Assembly (NCBI GenBank): GCA_035943635.1
Contig: DASZBX010000063.1
Coordinates: 1-14,307, forward strand
Direction: 5' to 3'
Source: DASZBX01 sp035943635
GTDB taxonomy: Bacteria; Actinomycetota; Actinomycetes; Streptomycetales; Catenulisporaceae
Length of the DNA: 14,307 nt
Shown: piece after piece, positions 13,472-14,307 of the stretch
How positions within the stretch are numbered: position 1 is the stretch's first letter
How the letters are laid out: every line of letters starts with the position of its first letter
Translations under genes and position numbers: made by a program
The notes under the pieces: generated by a model
The model's database searches: none
Told to the model about the DNA's origin: nothing
Seen by the model: the letters and a program-made list of their open reading frames with translations, nothing else

Positions 13472-13501
13472 CTGGGACGGGTGCGCGGCCACCAGTCCCA
13501 G
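13472..13501 (+). terminator. Strong hairpin, probable terminator of the envelope cassette
   Basis: CTGGGAC pairs with GTCCCAG (7 perfect pairs), then after one G/A mismatch GGTG pairs with CACC around a 6-base loop CGCGGC. No T-run follows. It lies about 200 bases after the glycosyltransferase stop, and the symmetric structure could stop transcription on either strand. Confidence 0.45.
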
Positions 13502-13573
13502 CGTGGCATCTAATCACACCAATAGCCTGATATAGAGTTGTTATGTAATTCCTCGCCCCAAACCTGGACATCC

Positions 13574-13582
13574 TGGTATACT
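13574..13582 (+). promoter_or_regulatory. Extended -10 promoter of the DUF222 gene
   Basis: TGGTATACT reads as an extended -10 (TGn-TATACT), one base from the TATAAT consensus and unusual in this GC-rich window. No matching -35 stands 17-18 bases upstream, which extended -10 promoters can do without. The predicted start near 13589 leaves a leader of about 40 bases before the ATG at 13629. Confidence 0.45.
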
Positions 13583-13628
13583 ATAGGTATTGAGCTCAGG
13601 GTGGTGAGCTTGAACCTTGGGGAAGGGG

Positions 13629-14307
13629 ATGATCGGGGTGCCGGGGACCGCAGAACAACGAGCACACTTGATGGAACAGGCCTACCGCGAGGCCTGCGCC
13701 GGATACGGCACGTTCCTAGGCCTGGTAGCCGAGGCCGACGAAGAACAAGACGCCCTCCTACTGGGCCACGGCGGCACAGCCTCGCTATTGCGGGATCGCT
13801 TGCGAGTGACGGGAACCACCGCCGCGGGGATGGTGCGCGACGCACGGGGCCTACGTCGCTGCCCAGACACCCGGGACGCCTTAGCGGCCGGGCAGATCAG
13901 CCCGCAGCACGCCAGCCAGATCCTCACCGGAATCAAAGCAGTCGCCCACCTACCCCAAGGCGTGCAGCAGGCCGAGGAGGTCCTGCTCGCCCTGGCCATC
14001 GACCAAGACCCCGGCGCCGTACGCAGCGCCGTCACCGGCCTACGACAGATCATGGACCCCCTCGGCGTCGAACAAGAACACCAGGCCAAACGGCAACGAT
14101 CCGCCTGCTACCTCTCACCGACACTGGATGGGATGTGGGACCTGGCCGGAACTTTGGACCCGGAATCCGGAGCCATCCTCGCCACCGCACTCGACGCCCT
14201 CTCCACCAACCACCTCCACACCACCACCGACAACCACCCCCAAAGCGACGACCGCGGCAGCGACGGGGAATCTGGGTGCTGTGGCGAGCAGGATCATGGA
14301 CCGGTGG
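13629..14307 (+). CDS. DUF222 / 13E12-repeat family protein, N-terminal part (cut by window edge)
   Basis: The frame stays open from 13629 to the window end, giving 226 residues with no stop. The segment CPDTRDALAAGQISPQHASQI (about 78-98), the AEEVLLALA helix (115-123) and YLSPTLDGMWDLAGTLDPESGAILATALDAL (161-191) are hallmarks of DUF222, the N-terminal domain of the 13E12-repeat proteins abundant in actinobacteria, which usually end in an HNH endonuclease domain. That part would lie beyond the right edge and cannot be seen. An in-frame TGA at 13611 limits the start; ATG 13629 follows the GGGGAAGGGG ribosome site directly, and GTG 13638 has better spacing and is equally possible. Codons are C/A-rich (CTA, CAA, AAC, ACC), unlike the genes to the left. 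Function is unsettled; homologues are multicopy and associated with repetitive or mobile loci. Confidence 0.85.
   Translation, partial: MIGVPGTAEQRAHLMEQAYREACAGYGTFLGLVAEADEEQDALLLGHGGTASLLRDRLRVTGTTAAGMVRDARGLRRCPDTRDALAAGQISPQHASQILTGIKAVAHLPQGVQQAEEVLLALAIDQDPGAVRSAVTGLRQIMDPLGVEQEHQAKRQRSACYLSPTLDGMWDLAGTLDPESGAILATALDALSTNHLHTTTDNHPQSDDRGSDGESGCCGEQDHGPV

Larger units (their letters stand above)
13275..13628. other. 354-bp gene-free region with structured DNA
   Basis: No convincing gene was found here. In order it holds a G-run motif just past the glycosyltransferase stop (13277-13301), a G/T-rich tract to about 13345, a 14-bp palindrome (13346-13359), AT-containing inverted repeats (13367-13436), a strong hairpin (13472-13501), and an AT-rich stretch (13510-13600) with TATACT and TATAG words that is strikingly poor in G+C compared with the rest of the window. 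It divides the envelope cassette from a 13E12-type protein and may be part of that element. Confidence 0.7.

Noticed and set aside
1..14307. tRNA, rRNA, CRISPR array or complete insertion sequence.
   Set aside because: No cloverleaf, no regularly spaced repeats, no transposase motif and no rRNA-like sequence were seen.

Overview
The window comes from a very GC-rich actinobacterium. Most coding sequence has G or C at the third codon position. The gene set tlyA - nadK - recN - steA - steB is characteristic of Actinobacteria, several starts are GTG, and several genes fit the leaderless-mRNA pattern common in that phylum. The exact genus cannot be read from the sequence. The long disordered protein extensions suggest a large-genome, filamentous-type lineage, but that is a guess.

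Layout. At 138-488 (minus strand) is a small SCP2 sterol-carrier-like protein, divergent from everything else. From 547 to 2665 (plus) run a 78-aa conserved actinobacterial protein, the rRNA 2'-O-methyltransferase TlyA and NAD kinase. At 2815-4116 a secreted lipoprotein serpin (protease inhibitor) sits between nadK and recN, two genes that are usually adjacent; it has its own ECF-like promoter candidate and a strong hairpin behind it. RecN follows at 4245-6074. Then come the cell-separation pair SteA (6168-7898) and SteB (7895-9088), which overlap by 4 bases. A 184-bp gap with a possible 15-codon leader ORF, a promoter-like hexamer and two competing hairpins precedes an envelope cassette of three overlapping genes: a short MraY/WecA-like phosphoglycosyl transferase (9273-10151), a MurJ-type lipid flippase (10144-12165) and a GT4 glycosyltransferase (12162-13274).

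After 13274 the character changes. A 354-bp gene-free stretch holds a G-quadruplex motif, a 14-bp palindrome, AT-rich inverted repeats that can fold in two exclusive ways, a terminator-like hairpin and an AT-rich promoter region. It leads to a DUF222 / 13E12-repeat protein that runs off the right edge. Base composition flips from G/T-rich to A/C-rich on the plus strand across this gap, so it may be a boundary of an accessory or repetitive element.

How the genes fit together. TlyA, NAD kinase and RecN are housekeeping functions (ribosome modification, NADP supply, break repair). SteA/SteB act at the division septum. The MraY-like enzyme, MurJ and the GT4 enzyme have the parts needed to start, extend and flip a lipid-linked glycan. 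The serpin is the main insertion into the conserved order; as a surface lipoprotein it could protect envelope proteins from proteases. Three consecutive envelope/division proteins (SteA, SteB, MurJ) carry unusual low-complexity extensions or linkers.
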